From the NCBI GenBank assembly GCA_002794785.1, contig NBBA01000007.1, positions 1,674,001-1,738,000 of the forward strand: 64,000 nt of DNA. Reading direction: 5' to 3'. This DNA is from Coniferiporia sulphurascens (Eukaryota > Basidiomycota > Agaricomycetes > Hymenochaetales > Hymenochaetaceae). Shown here one piece after another: positions 11,326 to 24,519 of this stretch. The first letter of the stretch is position 1. The number at the start of each line of letters is the position of its first letter. A model generated the notes under the pieces. It had not been told where the DNA came from, made no database searches, and saw nothing but the letters and a program-made list of their open reading frames with translations. Both the position numbers and the translations under genes were made by a program.

Positions 11326-13076
11326 ATGAGCGAGACCAGCGAATCCTCGCACATAAAGTCGGCCAGCAACTTCGGACTGGGCGGTCCTTCAACGTACTGG
11401 GCGTATGACGCTGCCGCAGAGGAAATGGACATGGACCACGTCGTTTGGCAGCCGTCGCAATCCAACTGTGCTGCGCTCAACCAGCTCATGAGCGATGCCA
11501 ACAGGCCACCTAATTGTAAGTCCTCAACCTAGGAAATTATCTTCGAGCGCAGTATTGCTGCGGTATCTTTCTTTCTCATCGCTAACGATTGGTCGCCGTC
11601 CGCATAGCGCCGCGCAAGACACGCGCCAAATCTTGGACCCCTTCGCCAGGGTCGACGTCCGATACGTCCTCTTCTTCGGTATCGCCATTGGCTGCAACGT
11701 CCTCGCGTGAAAGACGACCACCACGGCGCCGGCCATCTGCCACTTCCAGCGAATCGCAGACAATGCCTTCGTCCGCCGCTATTTCGGGCTTGAGCTCCAA
11801 TCCAAGTGCGCTCCTCGCGCTCATAAAAGACGTTTCTATGAAAGTAGACGAAGATGCTCTTCTGAAACGACGAGCAATTGAACGTGCACGGATGAAAGCG
11901 CAAGCAAAGAAGCGAGGCAAGGACAGAGATTTCGTACAGAAGGTAGTTCAGGGGAATAATGTAACCAATGGAAAGGAAAGAAGACGCGCAGAGGCTAGCG
12001 ACTTGCGCCAACCCCAGGGGAAGGAGGGTCCGGCTGTGGACACAGCGATGGATATGGACGTGGACATACAGCGCATGCCCCCTCCAACGATGATCCCGAC
12101 GCGCCGAACTCATATGAGCTGTTCAGTAATCGCAGATCTACCTCCAGCTGCTCCTCATTTACGCAAGCAAGGCCCAATGTCTGCAGAAGCGCTGAAGGTT
12201 AAAGACACAACAACCACGACGACATCCGCTTTATCTTTTCCAATGGCTTCGGCCAACGGTTTCGTCGATCCCAGCTCCCATCCGAGTGACGATTCAGAAA
12301 TTAGGAAAGCCCACTGGCCAAGTTCCCTTCCCAAAGGAAGCCTTGGTGAAGAAAGTATAAATAACAGATTCCCCGCATCGACTTGTTCGTCTGCTACGTC
12401 TACCACGGACTTTAGGTCCTCCGATGGGCGCGGGTGTACATCGCGTGATCGGCTCGGGCATGGTTCCATTCCGTCAGCTACCATAAGCACGCAACCCAGC
12501 ACTGTTTCTGTTAGGGCGGATTCGGCGCCATCAGCTTCGCAGATCCGTTTATCGGAGATGTCGAAGTCAAAGAACCCACCCGTTCTCGGTATGCGCCGTC
12601 CCGGGAATAGCCAGCCGTCCTCAAGCCAAGGTTTCAGTGGTGGTGTTTCAGCGAAGGTGAACCTGCCCGTAAGGCAGAAACAGTTCCGTCCACCGTTTGC
12701 GAAGACAAATTCACTTCCTCAACGTGTTCCTCCACTGTACCCCGACCTTCCGCCGCCAGCGCCTCGCTCGGCCACGTTACCTGCAACGTGCGGAGGGTCA
12801 GGGGAAACTGCCCCAGCTTTGGCTTCGATCCAGCGCTACGCAACTACAACGTCCGTATCCACCAACTCATCCCGGTCAGCAATGAGTGACCGGCAGGCAG
12901 GCTCGTCCTCAGAGGATTCCCACCATCCTCAATCCCAGCACCAAAACCTCAAGAATATCGATGGTAGTGGCTCGTCATCACCCCCGCCAGACGCAGACGA
13001 GAGCTTCACATCTGTGGACTTTGACATGGGCATCGACGAAGACGAAATTGAGAAGGCTTGCAGCGTGTACGATTGA
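11326..13076 (+). CDS. Ser/Pro-rich, largely disordered protein of unknown function
   Basis: Two exons (11326-11515 and 11608-13076) joined in phase 1 give exactly 552 residues. The start was chosen because the MSETSESSH exon joins cleanly across a GTAAGT...ATAG intron. The N-terminal 60 residues are ordered-looking (GGPSTYWAYDAAAEEMDMDH). Then come a basic Ser/Pro stretch (APRKTRAKSW-like), a Lys/Arg-rich probable helix (DEDALLKRRAIERARMKAQ), long Ser/Thr/Pro-rich regions, and an acidic C-terminus (VDFDMGIDEDEIEKA). There is no enzyme motif. A nuclear or regulatory role is possible from the basic helix and acidic tail, but this is only composition-based. Confidence 0.8.
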
Positions 13077-13539
13077 GGATTAGTTAACTTCCGATGGAAG
13101 TTTACGGATCAGTGCTGTGGACTCTGCTCCGGTGCTTCGTTTTCTATGGGCGCGCAGCGGCGCAACTCTGACCTTGGAATGTGCAATTCGCACATCTCAG
13201 ATGACTTTTTGGTTCGTCAATATCGGATGTGTTGGTTAGCATGTGTATTATAATGCCATTTGCAATTTTTGTGTTATTTCCAGTCTGTCGTTACCTAGAA
13301 GTTCGACTGCGCTGCCGATGATTGATCCGGTAGCCCAACCACATGCGAAGCGAGCTTCTTTCTTGTGTAAAGTTTCATTTGGGACGTGCTGTACCGTAAC
13401 TGTGCCGTTTAGGGGAGCGCCCTAAAGCTCCACGGCCATCAATGTTTTTTAGGCAATCAGGGACAAGGGTATATGTATCTACCACAGACTACGTGCCCCG
13501 GGCGAGCTTCCTCCACCGCCCACGGTGTCCAACCCGACC
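13077..13539. other. Intergenic between the Ser-rich gene and the DUF6533-like gene
   Basis: 3' flank of the upstream gene and presumed promoter of the downstream one; no clear motif. Confidence 0.4.
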
Positions 13540-15393
13540 ATGGGCTACAACGCCAACGTTGGGTCCGTTGCTAGCCAGGACATGACCATGGTCTACACAA
13601 GTCTGTCAGACTTGTACATATACAATGTAATGGGGTTACTCAGTTCTATTCCCTGCAAAACTTTCGCTTATCCAGCAAATCTGGCGATCCACAGCTCCTT
13701 AGTGGTATGGCATATCCACAGCTTGATCATAGAGATCGAAACCAACAACATGACACGCAGCCGCTCTTTTGACAATAGCCGTTTATGACATTGCCTTATG
13801 TTTTTCCGAGTAAGCAGTCAAGCTGCACTGAATATCTTTTACTGCTGAAAACGCGCGTTGACAGCGAGGTTCTTTTGAATAACTGTTATGCGTCGCATGG
13901 AGTACTGAGTTGACTGACCTTCTTGTTTTTGGTAGTATTATTTGATATGGGTAAGGCTGTGTCTACTTCGTGGAAGTTCTTGGTCTTTCTAAATATATGA
14001 GTCTCCAGAAATCGAAATGGTCGTTGGGCAAAGCCTTGTATCTGAGCTGTCGCTATGTCGTCCCTTTCTACATGACTGTTCCCTTTATACGTGCGTCAAT
14101 GATTTGTCGTGCTCTTGGCCGCTCTGTTCCTGACTGGTCTATCCATCCTCAGTGCAATACAGGTTATACTGCTCGCCACAGGTGCGTGAATTGATCTTCC
14201 CTATGATCGCCTAATATGTCAACTGACTCTGGATATTGAAGGCTTTCTTTAAATACAGAAACTTGTCAGTTTTCTCAAATGCACTTTTCAAACAAGTATT
14301 ATATGACCTCGTATCAACAGATCCGGTGCCGCCGCCTTCCTCCCACCGCAATGTGAGCTCGGACCCGGGCGCAGAATTTTATTTGTCGGAACTAACAAAC
14401 CCCTTTCCACAGACCTGTTGAGCGTTAGGACATATGCACTTTATGCAGGAAATAAAGTTGTGAAATGGATTGTCCTATTTCTCTTTACGGTAAGCTCGTT
14501 TTAAATTGAATTCTTCGTTATAATTGCCCGCTTCCTTACATTGAATCCACCGTTGCTAGTCTGAACTCATCATACTCGCCTGGCTGGAGATAACTTGGCT
14601 CGTTGACGTCGTGAAATGTACGTTAGCTTAATTTGCTCGATAAACGTTGACAACTCAACCCATTTTTAAATATAGTCTCAGCTTCCTATCAGTCAGCCAG
14701 CTAGCATCTATTCTCCACAAGAAACATTTTCTAACCCTTGGAAATACCAGAAATAACATGTCCTGCCCGGGCGCGGAGCTCGTCATCCTGCGTTCCGCTG
14801 ATCTGCCTGCTTTTCTTATCATCTTTTTCTACGAGTTCACTCTTTGGATGTTGTCGATGTTCAGGCTAGTGAAATCTTGTACGTGTTCAGATCCAGTCCA
14901 CGCGCAGGGGGCTGATGCGTACAACAGCCGCATTTCGAACAAAAGGTGTTGAATTCGTCATATTCCGTGACGGTAAGTAATTATACATTTTGCCGCGTTA
15001 TAATGATAGTGACTTGGGCACGCTCTACAGGGTTGCTGTACTTTACAACCGTCACAGCGTGAGTGAATGCATATTATACCTCTGCCTCTACCGCTTCATT
15101 CATTAACGCTCCCGGTCTCCAGAACGGCTTTCGCCAGGCTCGTCATGGCCTTCGTCATGCCTCCCACAAAGCGGTACATGTTACAATGCTGTGTAGAAGT
15201 CGCCATGGTCTGTATAGCGTCTGTGCTATCCAGCAGGCTAATTCTGAACATAAGAGGGCATTTCCGAGAGGCCACGGAGATGACTGTCGATGGGATCCTA
15301 TTCAATTCGGATATGGCACGAGGGTACGTTTTCGATTCCATGACGGACAGCTCGGGCATAGGTAGTGCCAGTGGTACTTTGACCCTTACATAG
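13540..15393 (+). CDS. DUF6533-like multi-pass membrane protein (possibly decaying)
   Basis: DUF6533 proteins are basidiomycete multi-pass membrane proteins of unknown function. Segments in the expected order are: KSKWSLGKALYLSCRYVVPF (about 14007), LLSVRTYALYAGNKVVKW plus a hydrophobic helix (about 14415), ELIILAWLEITWLVDVV (14565), CPGAELVILRS then a hydrophobic stretch (14765), LMRTTAAFRTKGVEFVIFRD (ending 14972), GLLYFTTVTA (15031-15058), and the last exon 15123-15393 with LSSRLILNIRGHFRE. The last three exons join in phase. The 5' exons are uncertain; I start at the ATG at 13540. Joining the exon ending VKS near 14882 to the next would need an implausible 29-nt intron, and the region 14236-14410 does not read as the expected helix, so a pseudogene is possible. 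Confidence 0.55.
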
Positions 15394-17127
15394 CACTTTC
15401 TCGCGTGGTTACGCTAAGTTAGTTGATGTAGGCTGTTGCAGAGAATTATTGTACGAGGAATTGTTTTATTTTATACGGTAGATAGTACTGGATACCCATT
15501 AAAGGAATAAATTATCATACATTCTAATAGATAATTCCACCATCAAAAAATTCCACCATCAAAACCCGGCGCGAAAGCTGGGGAGCCGACGTGCTACATA
15601 GTAGTTGCAATGCTGTAATGCTCTCCTCTTCTATAAAACGAACCTGGGACTCAAGTGAATGACTGTGAATCTGGAAGCTTAGTATGCCGAGGAGGGCCGA
15701 TCACGTGACATCAGAACAGGGCGAACTTTTGCGAAGTGTCACACTGACTCACAGGTTCTGCTCTGAACAGACATCTAGCACCTTCAGGCTTCGCCATGCT
15801 TGTAGCTGTGGTTTCTACGTGACACATGTACATCACGCTGGTATCGGCTGTTAAACTTGCTAAATCGATAGACTCAAACCGACTTGATTACGTCTTCTGG
15901 ACTTCGGGATCATCATCATCCACCACATGATTTCAAGCGAGCGAGTACATAGCCGCTTCAGCTACGCTCGAGTCAAGGACTTCACTCACTAGAGGTGATA
16001 CTGCTACTATGAGTCAACATCTCTTCGGCGTTCTTACTGCACGGGGCGGGATAGTACCGAACCACCACAGCGGGGAGAGTGCGAGATTATCCGGACCAAT
16101 GGGCTGAGGACGCGAGACACGTTGGCGGGGACTTCGTATGCGATTTCAACTCTCCACGCTGTGCTAATAGTCACCAATGACTTCTGCTGTTTGATTAATG
16201 ACCTACGCCGCCAATGGAACCCGAGCTTCTCGCAGCCGAACTGCGTACTGTACCGCCTTATAGGCTACGCCGCTACGGCGTTGTTAAACGATAACTCTTC
16301 AAGGTATATTGTACGTTTTCGATGATACTTAGGACTGGGTTGTTCTGTGCACTTATTTCGAACCAAACACGCAGCTCACAACTCGTCCGTTTCGCCAAAA
16401 TGAAGGGATTGTGTTTCCTAACTTCGATTGTATTATCCACAAAGGGTAAGCAAGTCTTCTGATCCATTTGTGCTGTCTCGTACGGACTAATTTCTGACAT
16501 TTTCGATAGCTTCTCACTTCGAAGTATCACTATAGACTATATTTTGACTAGAGCCGAATAGCGAAGTACGCTACAAGGTGCTAATGCGCGCGAGAAGCTG
16601 CTAGCTGGTCTAATTTTGCAAGCAGCCGAGGCACTCGTCTGCCTCCGGTTTTATGCTATAAGGGATGCCGACCTGAATTTCGGTACCGCCTGGAGGCTCT
16701 TAAATAATCGCGCTCACAGACAATGACCTCAGCCGGCCATAGCTTGCGGGAGACCATGCGCGTGAAAAATCTGAAAACTTCCAGAGTGTCAACTCATCGC
16801 ATCTTCTGTACGGTCTTGTCAAACTTCTCCTCGTGTCTCAATTTTCTTTGTATGAATCCTCCGTTCTATGATTAAGTCGGGATAACGTTCCACCCCGACG
16901 TTCAATTGTCCGCGGTCTTCTGCCGTATGACTTGATGCACAGACGTCGGGAATTATCCCTCTTTTGTCCACTCCGCTCAGCCGAATGGATCCTAAACGAC
17001 CCATAGCACATGCTGGCAAACGCTAGCAGACTTCTTTTCGGCTGCCTTCCTTTTCGGACACCAGAGAGAGTTGTCTCGAAACCGACACGGGGTCGGTGCA
17101 AAGATGAATAAACACGGGTCGAGCGAG

Positions 17128-17135
17128 TATAAAAG
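17128..17135 (+). promoter_or_regulatory. TATA box of paralogue B
   Basis: TATAAAAG, 84 bp upstream of the ATG at 17212, preceded by a GAGCGAG element shared with copy C and, inverted, with copy A. Confidence 0.75.
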
Positions 17136-17211
17136 GGCCGACAACAACGACAGTTTCACCCAGACTTCACAAACGTCCAGTATTCAGCTGCTTGTAACTC
17201 GCTCTCACACC

Positions 17212-17564
17212 ATGTTCAACGTAGCCTTCGTATCCATCCTTGCGCTCGTCGTAGCCAGAATCACTACAGCAGCTCCGCAAGGGAACCCGACCGACGAGTA
17301 TTGTATTACGGATCCATCTGAGGTCCCGGACACCCCGGCATTGACTGGCTTCCTCACTCTGCTCGGGTACAATTTGGTAAACTGTGCCGACGTCGAAACT
17401 TGCGTTCCGATCGACGCCGACGTTTTTTCCGCCATACCTGGTATTGGAGCTTATTTCAACGAAGTGGACGGCGTAGTTCCTCTTGGCGTACGTTCTGGTC
17501 ACCTGAGGCAATTATATGGTAGCTGATTTAATTTCACTATTAGACATGCACCTCGTTGGAGTAG
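17212..17564 (+). CDS. Four-cysteine small secreted protein, paralogue B
   Basis: Exons 17212-17487 and 17544-17564 with a 56-nt intron (GTACGT...TTAG) give 98 residues. After the signal peptide (MFNVAFVSILALVVAR...AAPQ), cysteines occur in DEYC, VNC-ADVET-C and, after splicing, PLG|TC-TSLE. The second half has a D-F-S-A-I-P-G-I-G patch shared with C and E. Gene C in the direct duplicon is the closest relative. If the intron is retained, the frame ends in a GVRSGHLRQLYGS tail without the fourth cysteine. Function unknown. Confidence 0.88.
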
Positions 17565-18782
17565 ACCCAAAAGCGTTTTCTCGGAAGATAATTCTCAATA
17601 TGAATTCAGTGATTGAAATGTTCGTATTCCGGGATTTTTTTTGTGATTGTACCCCTTTTCTGACTTCTCGTTATCGTAGTGGAGCTTTCAGGTTCATCTG
17701 ATAATAGTGAATGTATTAAAGCGGCTACAAGCGCTCTGTACTTTTTCTTGTTTTGATGTCGGCTCCAGACTCGTTACCTCCCATTTCTGCTTTGTTCCGA
17801 GAGAGATACTTCATTGGTGATAGTTTTGTCGATGATAGCTTGATGATATAACTGGTGCACCTTGTTACTTTGGGAGGCCGTGAACACCGCAGGCCCAATG
17901 TCTTGGCGGGACATCAAGAGGGTCCTAATGCGCGTCATTTCAGAGTCATGTTTCAGAGGCATACAAGAGCCTTGGCCTGAAGGTCTCTTAGACGGGGAAC
18001 TCAAAGGAAACTTCAAAGTCTGTTGTCGTCATCGTAGATGAATTATACAAGCCTCGGTTACGTCAAGTTGGTTATATGAGAACACGACATGCACAAAGAG
18101 CACCGACAACACGGCTTTTTAGGCTGATGTGCATGAACTTACAAACCCGAACGGCTCCGCGGCGTGACTTGCAAGCCAGTGACTGAGGACTTTTCCAGTA
18201 AACCATTTGTGGTGTATTTTGTTGTGGCTGGGAGTCTTTAAAAGGAAGATTCCCAATACCTTTTAAATAGAGGTTCGCACTTGACGTCCTGTTATAATTC
18301 ATGATTATACGTTCGCAGTTTTGAGATTATCCCGAATTATTTGCTTCCGATTGTGTTTCCCTTCAAGAAATTTCTTTATTGGTTATACATATACTTGCAT
18401 ATTGTAAGTGATTTCAATTTCCCAATACCTTTAGTTAAGGGTACCAGTATTGAAACTCCGCTTTTATAGACGGATCCGCGGATCCGTAGATCATCGCATC
18501 ATAGCCTGGAATTAATGATCAACGCGGGTCCCTTTCCCTTTGACCACCACTAGTCCCGTAACCATCTGGACTATCAATAAACAAAAAGGCTTTGGTCTTC
18601 AACGCTGCGACTCTGGAGTTTAGTGAGAAACACGAGTTCCTCGTGCGACTGCGCGCAGAATCGTTCTAGACCCATGTTTTCTTCCGGAACCGCCACCAAA
18701 AACCAGTCTGAACTATGATAGCCGCCTTTTCTAGCCTCCATACCAAGCACTGACGATATATATGGTCTCATATGTCCTATTC

Positions 18783-20820
18783 GCTCTTCCGAGGTGTGTT
18801 CGTGTTTAATTCCATCCAAATAGCCCACAACAGACGCGAAAACACTTCAATTCTGGTCCAGACCTCTCGAAGCTCCAGCAGGTCTTTGACTGCTACCCCC
18901 ATCATCACATTTTCGTGCGACCAGTATCTGTCTTCAGCTACACCCAACACGCCTACACTCTTTCATCCCCTCTCTCCTCCTCTCTCTTTCTTGCTCTCTC
19001 CTTGTTCGGGATCCCACAAGACGCTACTCGAGCGTGCGACGGACGTCAGGCTTGGCGGGGGAGTACAGGGAAGGTGCCTCTTCTCTGTGCTTCCTCGTCT
19101 GTGTCGCGGCGTGGAGGAATGGGAGGAGTTACGCAGACGAGTGCCTTTCCTTCATTCCATCTCTTGCGCACCTGCTTCTACTCCCATAGAACCTAGATCG
19201 CGAGACGCTAGGGCGTGCGACGGACGCAGCGGCGATGGCGAGGATTCTCAGGGAGACTGGCCACCTCCCTGTGTCTCTGCAGCTTGAGTCTGAGCGTGAG
19301 GGAAGGGACTGGGACATTCTGGCGAGCCTCATACACTTCGTCGCATTTACCCTCTCGCTTGATTTCTTTCCTAGATCCTATAAGAACGACGTTGGAGTGA
19401 GATGTGGCTCTGAGCGGGCGACATGTGCCGGTACTGGTGGAAGAGGCCGAGGAAGGTGCCTCTTCCCCAGTTTTCCCTATCTGTGCCGCGCCATACTGCG
19501 GCGCGACGATGAAGACAAGTCCAGATATTCTTATATCCATTTTTTTCTCCGTTTCGCTCCTTTCTCACACGCTGCGTTTCGTCTCAGGCTGTTTTTCTTG
19601 CAGGGCAGGTCAGACAGCCGCGAGACGCCAGTGGGCGTGCGACGGATGCAACGGCAATGGCGACGAGACCCGGAGAGGCTGGCTACCTCTTCGAGTCTCT
19701 GAAGCTTGAGTCTGAGCGTGAGGGATCGGGCTGAGACAGTTCTAGCGAGTCGTTTCTTTTCGTCACGCTAGTACGCTCACCTGGTCTTTTTCTCGCTCAG
19801 CACTCGGGTTAGCAAAAGAAAAGAACGGATTTGCGATCACGGAACGTCTACTAGCAGAGCGGCGAGCGTCCGAGTAAACGGGGAAGGATGGGGAAGGAGC
19901 CTCTTCTCTTGACTTCTCCGTTTGCTCGCGACGTGTCGTGGAGTTTGGCCTGTGTGGACCCCAGTGCCCTTTTCATTTTTTCTCCCGTTCTCCAGATTTT
20001 AGTTCGGACTGATACTTCATTAGTCAGGTATTTTCTCGCAAGACGCTTTGGGCGTGCGACGGGCGTGACGACGAGGGAAAGGGAAACGCAGGGGGCCGGC
20101 CGCCTCCTGGGTTCCCTGCAGCCCTGAGTCAATACGCGATGGAATGGTGTTGCTTATTACGATGAGTTCTCCTTTCAATTCTCACTTATACGCTCTCTCG
20201 CTCGCCCTCTTCTCTTTTTCAGATTCCTTTCATGGAGAAGTGGACCCATAGTCGGAGTACGCGTTGGACGGCGGGGGGGATACAAAGGCGATAGCACCGG
20301 GGGACCGAGGAGGCTGGCCACCTTCTCGGTTCTTCGGTGCTTGGCCCAGAGTGTGGAGAGGCGGACGCACCGGCGACGGCTGACGAGTCGTGCAGGCTGG
20401 CCACCACCACGGCTTCGACGCCTGACCCCCTGCATCCCCAGGACCTCTTCGGCAACATACGTGCACGTGTTTATGTCGGGACCGTCGTTAGTGAGGGGCG
20501 TGGTACGGGGAAGGGGGGACGTGGAACGTGGAACGTGGAAAGCAGCGGATGGGAAGCCGAGGGGGCAAATCTCCCCGTGAGTTCTTTAGTATTCGCCTAC
20601 TGAGGCAGGCGACTGACTTTTTCATTTTCCTTCTTCCTCTTTCTATGTCTTTGTCTTCGCCACTTGGCGTTTTCCGACGGCTGTGCGCGGACCCCCCGGA
20701 GTTGTGTACGCGGTTCGGGCCTGAGGACCCGTGAAGCTGGCCACCTCCTGAGTTCCGTAGTCCAACCCGGCAGACGAACGGAGGTGGGGTATGTGGATGC
20801 GGTGATGCGGTGATTTTTTT
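18783..20820 (+). repeat. GC-rich tandem array downstream of gene B
   Basis: A motif centred on GGGCGTGCGACGGACG recurs at about 19033, 19215, 19634 and 20051. The 19215-19634-20051 spacing is about 418 bp, each with a following GGCTGGCCACCTCC-type segment. The block is homologous to 41720-43740 downstream of gene F and, in its first part, to 27380-27650 downstream of D. Open frames exist, and one frame repeats an ACDGRDGDG-like peptide, but there is no start or continuous splice structure I can support. Confidence 0.7.
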
Positions 20821-22484
20821 CTCGCGTGGATGTGATAAGTTAGTTGATGTAGGTTGTCGCAGAGAAATGTTGTCCGAGGAATCTTTATTATACGGTAGAT
20901 ACCCATTAAAAGGACGAAAATACCATACATCCTAACAGATAATTCTACCATCAAAAACTTACGCGAAGGCTAGGGGGCCGACGTGCTATTTAGTTACAAT
21001 CTTGTACTGCTCTCCACCTTTATGTACTTGATAATGAATCTGGGGCTCAAGCTAATCTGGAAGCTTATGCCGCTGAGGAGGGCCGATCACATGATCTTCA
21101 AGCTCCGTGACGTTGAACTTCAACTTGCGAAGTGTCGCAGATTCCGCTCTGAACAGACAACTAGCACTTTCAGGCTTCGTCGTGCTTGTAACCGTGGTAT
21201 CCGCGCACGTTGCACGGGTATCGGTTGCTAAATCGCTCCGCCGATGGACTTATACCGCCTTGGACTTTGAGATTTGGGATCGTCCACCACATACTATGAT
21301 TTCTACTAGCCAGTCTAGCCTAGAGCACATCGCCGTGTCGGCTATGCTCGAGTCAAGGGCTTCACTCACTAGATGTCATACTGTTATTCTGAGTCAACAT
21401 CCCCTCGGCGTTTCTACTGTCCGAGGCGGGATAGTACCGAACCACCATGGCGGGAGGGGGAGTGCCAGATTATCCGGACCAATAGTTTGTGGACCTGAGG
21501 CACGTTTGTGGGACTTCGTGCGCGATTTCAACTCCCCACGCTGTGCTAATAGTCACTAATGACTTCTGCTGTTTGATTAATGACCCACGCCGCCAATGGA
21601 ACTCGAGCTTCCCGCAGCGGAACTGCGTACTGTACCGCCTTACAGGTACGCTGTTACGGCGTAGTTAAACGATAACTCTTCAAGATATATTGCAAGTCCT
21701 CAATGATGCCCAGGAATGAGTTACTTCATGCACGTATTGCGAACCAAATACGCAGCTCGACCGTTCCGCCAAAATGAAAGAATTATGTTTCCTAACTTCG
21801 ATTGTATTATCCACAAAGGGTAAGCAAGTCTTCCGATCCATTTGTGCTGTCTCGCACGGACTAAATTCCGACATTTTCGTTAGCTTCTCACTCCAAAGTA
21901 TAACCGTAGATTATATAATGAGGTACGCTACAGGGCGCTAATGCGCGCGGGAAGCTGCTAGCTGGTCTAATTTTGCAAGCGGCCGAGGCACTCGTCTGCC
22001 CCCGCTTTTATGCTATAGGGGATGCCGATTTAAATTTCGGTACCGACAGGAGGTTCTGAATAATCGCGCTCACAGTCAATGACCTCAGCGGGCTGTAGCT
22101 TGTGGGAGACCATGCGCGTGAAAAATCTGAAAACTTCCAGAGTGTCAACTCATCGCATCTTCTGTATGGTCTTGTTTAATTTCTCCTTGTGTCCCAATTT
22201 TCTTTGTATGAATCCTCCGTTTTGTCATTAAGTCGGGATGACGTTCCACCCCGACGTTTAAATTGTCCGCGGTCTTCTGCCATCTGACATGATGCACGGA
22301 CGTCGGGAATTATCCCTCTTTTGTCCACTCCGCTCAGCCGAATGGATCCTAAATGACCCATAGCACATGCTGGCAAACGCTAGCAGACTTCTTTTCGGCT
22401 GCCTTTCTTTCTGGATACCAGAGAGGGTTGTCTCGAAACCGACACGGGGTCGGTGCAAAGATGGATAAACACGGGTCGAGCGAG

Positions 22485-22492
22485 TATAAAAA
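22485..22492 (+). promoter_or_regulatory. TATA box of paralogue C
   Basis: TATAAAAA, 84 bp upstream of the ATG at 22569, at the same spacing as in B. Confidence 0.75.
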
Positions 22493-22568
22493 GGCCCAAC
22501 AGAACGGCGGTTTCACCCAGACATCACAAACGTTCAGTTCTCAGCTGTCTACAACTCGCTCTCACACC

Positions 22569-22924
22569 ATGTTCAACGTAGCTTTCGTATCGATCCTTGC
22601 GCTCGTCATGGCCAAAATCACTACCGCTGCTCCACAAATTGGCACCGTGCCCACCGATTTGTGTATTACGGATTCATCTGAGGTCCCGGGTCCTCAGCTA
22701 TTGGCTGACGCCCTCACTCTGCTCGGGTACACTTTGGTAAACTGTGCCGACGTCGAAACTTGCGTTCCGATCGATGCCGACGTTTTTTCCACCATACCTG
22801 GTATTGGGGCTTTTTTCAACGAAGCGGACGGCGTGGTTCCTCTTGGCGTACGTTCTGGTCACCTGAGGCAATTATATGGTAGCTGATTTAATTTCACTAT
22901 TAGACATGCACCTTTTTGGAGTAG
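22569..22924 (+). CDS. Four-cysteine small secreted protein, paralogue C
   Basis: Exons 22569-22847 and 22904-22924, with a 56-nt intron, give 99 residues. The signal peptide begins MFNVAFVSILALVMAK, and mature protein is expected after AAPQ. Cysteines are in TDLC, VNC-ADVET-C and PLG|TC-TFLE. Substitutions relative to B concentrate in the region between the first and second cysteines (SSEVPGPQLLADAL against the B equivalent), whereas the C-x5-C region, the FSTIPGIGA patch and the intron are nearly unchanged. Function unknown. Confidence 0.88.
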
Positions 22925-24519
22925 ACCCAAAAGCGTTTTCTCGGAAGATAATCTTCAATATGAATTCAGCGATTGAAATGTTCGTATTCCAAAGTCTTTT
23001 TTTAATTGTACCCCTTTTCTGACTTCTTGTTATCGTAGTGGAGCTTTCAGGTTCATCTGATAATAGTGAATGTATTAAAGCGGCTACAAGCGCTCTGTAC
23101 TTTTTCTTGTTTTGATGTCGGCTCCGGACCCGTTACCTCCCATTTTTGCTTTGTTCCGAGAGAGATACTTCGTTGACGATAGTTTTGTCGATGATAGTTT
23201 GATGATATAACTGGTGCACCTTGTTACTTTGGGAGGCCGTGAACACCGCAGGCCCAATGTCTTGGCAGGACATCAAGAGGATCCCAATGCACGTCATTTT
23301 AGATGCATATAAGAACCTTGGCCTGAAGGTCTCTTGGACGAGGAACTCAAAGAGAACATTAAAGTCTGTTTTCAAACATCGCAGATGATCTATTCAAGCC
23401 CCCGAGTCGGTTACGTCTTGTTGGTTATATAAGAACACGACATGCACAAAGAGCACCGACAACACGGCTTTTTAGGCTGATGTGCATGAACTTACAAACC
23501 CGAACGGCTCCGCGGCGTGACTTGCAAGCCAGTGACTGAGGACTTCTCCAGTAAACCACTTGTGGTGTATTTTGTTGTAGCTGGGAGTCTATAAAAGGAA
23601 GATTCCCAATACCTTTTAAATAGAGGTTCGCACTTGACGTCCTGTTATAATTCATGATTATACGTTCGCAGTTTTGAGATTATCCCGAATTATTTGCTTC
23701 CGATTGTGTCTCTCTTTGAGAGGTTTCCTTATTGGTTATACATATACTTGCATATTGTAAGTAATTTCAATTTCCCAATACCTTTAGGTAGAGGGACCAG
23801 TATTGAAACTCCGCTTTTATATACCGATCCGTACATGGCCTGCAATTAATGATCAACGCGAGTCCCTTTCCCTTTAGCCACCACTACCGCCACGACCATC
23901 TGGACTTTCAATGAACGATAAAGCTTTGGTCTGAAACGCTGCGACTCAGCGGTTGATTGAGAAAAATACGAGTTCCTCGTGTGACTGCGCACGGAGTCGT
24001 TCTGGCCCATGTTCTCTTCCGGAATCGCCACCAAAAAGCAGTCTGAACTACGATAGCCGTCATTCCCAGCCTCCGTACCAAGCACTGACGATATATATGG
24101 TCTTATATCGCCCTTACGAGGAAGTGAAGGGAGGGGGCTGTCCCAGTGGTGGCGGCGTCATGGGTGAGCCAGGGTCGTCTTCGGGGAGGGGGAGGCTGAA
24201 GGGGAGGGATGAGCGTTGCATGGCTTCCGCTCGGCACCAACAATGACCCTGATGACAGATTAAGACCACTTTGGGGAATTTTTGCCACAGCGGCTGCTCC
24301 CTCCCCTAAAAATAAGAAAGTTAAATCAAATCATCACTGAAATCACCAGAGTGTATCAAGACTAAGACTATAAATTATTCCAGCGCAATCACAGCTACCG
24401 AACGATACGGCCCTTGCAATGAGCAATGTACCACATAATCAACATTTAAGGTAATTTGAGATCGACAAGAGGTTCTACGTAATCCTAATTATTTTTTCGT
24501 CCAAACATGACGAAAACCC

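Larger units (their letters stand above)
15402..18782 (+). repeat. Direct duplicon, copy 1 (carries gene B)
   Basis: This segment is repeated in the same orientation at 20821-24118. Both begin with CTCGCGTGG followed by a shared AAGTTAGTTGATGTAGG and end at CGATATATATGGTC. Shared landmarks include the block around 16020-16130 (21410-21500), the promoter, the secreted-protein gene and about 1.2 kb of 3' flank. Apart from gene B, no coding region was recognised. Edges are by eye. Confidence 0.85.
20821..24118 (+). repeat. Direct duplicon, copy 2 (carries gene C)
   Basis: Second copy of the 15402-18782 segment, in the same orientation, with small indels and many substitutions. It diverges after TATATATGGTC near 24100. 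Copy 1 instead continues into the GC-rich array, so the array was not part of this duplication or was lost. Confidence 0.85.

Noticed and set aside
18772..19287. Plus-strand 171-codon frame at the start of the GC-rich array
   Set aside because: The homologous arrays at 27380 and 41720 do not keep the same frame, so it is probably incidental; the repeated peptide frame is reported separately as a finding.
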